From: Paenibacillus lemnae
GTDB lineage: Bacteria; Bacillota; Bacilli; Paenibacillales; Paenibacillaceae
Assembly (NCBI RefSeq): GCF_012933385.1
Contig: NZ_JABBPN010000030.1
Span: 1 to 60,091 of the forward strand
DNA length: 60,091 bases
Direction of reading: 5' to 3'
A model generated the notes under the pieces. The model saw only the letters and a program-made list of their open reading frames with translations, had not been told where the DNA came from and ran no database searches. Within the stretch, counting starts at the first letter, position 1. Each line of letters begins with the position of its first letter. The translations under genes were made by a program, and so were the position numbers. Shown here piece by piece: positions 59,832 through 60,091 of the stretch.

Positions 59832-60086
59832 ATGGACAGTGTCTATTTCAATATGCTTACTGGAGAAATTATAAAAGATGAGAGCGTGATGAGATCCAAG
59901 TTTAGGACCAAATCTAAAGGTATGGTTTACCTTAATAATATTAAAGATTTAAATGGAGATTTTCTTACTACCTACGAACATGAAATCAGGGAATTATATA
60001 ATATGAGCATTTTGCATAATTTTAATTTCGACGTAAAGACAGCAGGATTCACTCGGATCAAAGCGGATCCGGTGGCTTCATTTTAA
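59832..60086 (+). CDS. Hypothetical protein or fragment, 84 residues
   Basis: An AT-rich frame from ATG 59832 to a stop at 60086, starting MDSVYFNMLTGEIIKDESVM and containing GMVYLNNIKDLNGDFL. The amino-acid use looks protein-like but there is no ribosome binding site, and the frame is also open upstream to 59755 (about 26 codons, ending in SIRIEPDF), so it may be the tail of a broken gene. No family recognised. Confidence 0.35.
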   Translation: MDSVYFNMLTGEIIKDESVMRSKFRTKSKGMVYLNNIKDLNGDFLTTYEHEIRELYNMSILHNFNFDVKTAGFTRIKADPVASF

Positions 60087-60091
60087 AAATG

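Overview
The window is about 60 kb of chromosome from a spore-forming Bacillota, most probably a Paenibacillus or close relative. The support is internal: roughly 50-55% GC overall with GC-richer patches at both ends, strong AAGGAG-type ribosome binding sites, frequent TTG/GTG starts, a YesM/YesN two-component pair beside a sugar ABC transporter, FecCD permeases without their own ATPase, a GlnR/TnrA-type operator, and a giant decapeptide-repeat protein of the WIAG-tail kind. No rRNA or tRNA gene, intact insertion sequence or CRISPR array was seen. The species cannot be fixed from the sequence.

Layout. 1-3.6 kb: SWIM zinc-finger protein (cut by the window edge) and an SNF2 helicase. 3.6-4.5 kb: non-coding, with a cluster of AT-rich hairpins and a degenerate array of about 11-12 bp period. 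4.6-11.3 kb: sugar ABC importer and divergent YesM/YesN regulators. 11.4-16.1 kb: TspO-like protein, RidA, an NAD(P)-binding protein, an MFS transporter and an orphan histidine kinase. 16.2-20.3 kb: a compact Tat island. Here a Tat-signalled flavin oxidase of L-amino-acid-oxidase type, an exported RidA, TatA and a small unknown protein face a TnrA/GlnR-like MerR regulator and TatC. A perfect 17-bp TGTNA-N7-TNACA box lies between the two transcription units. 20.4-22 kb: HD-GYP protein. 22.5-27.1 kb: 1549-residue decapeptide-repeat protein, followed by a second hairpin cluster of the same family as the first. 27.5-33.1 kb: a signalling island with a stand-alone B12-binding protein carrying both B12-photoreceptor motifs, a PAS-like protein, a small helical protein and a CheB-CheR-PAS-histidine kinase fusion.

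33.2-38 kb: holin-amidase pair, VOC protein with WYL regulator, and small exported or lipid-anchored proteins. 38.1-42.5 kb: class I ribonucleotide reductase genes under two candidate NrdR boxes, a cobalamin riboswitch and an intrinsic terminator, with three 44-bp tandem repeats between nrdA and nrdB. 42.6-46.4 kb: DUF817 membrane protein, a broken methyltransferase, a phosphotransferase and an AraC/GyrI-type regulator. 46.5-49.7 kb: siderophore uptake genes with a candidate Fur box. 49.8-51.8 kb: drug exporter with MarR repressor. 52-52.8 kb: HigBA-like toxin-antitoxin pair. 52.9-58.2 kb: ATPases, FMN reductase, membrane protein, Nnr metabolite-repair enzyme and SDR-like protein. 58.4-60.1 kb: exported barrel-like protein, then gene debris including an ECF sigma-factor tail.

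The two most interesting assemblies are the Tat/LAAO/RidA nitrogen-control island, where the enzymes form a chemically sensible chain (oxidase makes imines, RidA hydrolyses imines) outside the membrane, and the B12-sensor/CheB-CheR-kinase island. Cobalamin appears twice in the window: as a predicted sensor cofactor at 28 kb and as the riboswitch ligand controlling ribonucleotide reductase at 38 kb.
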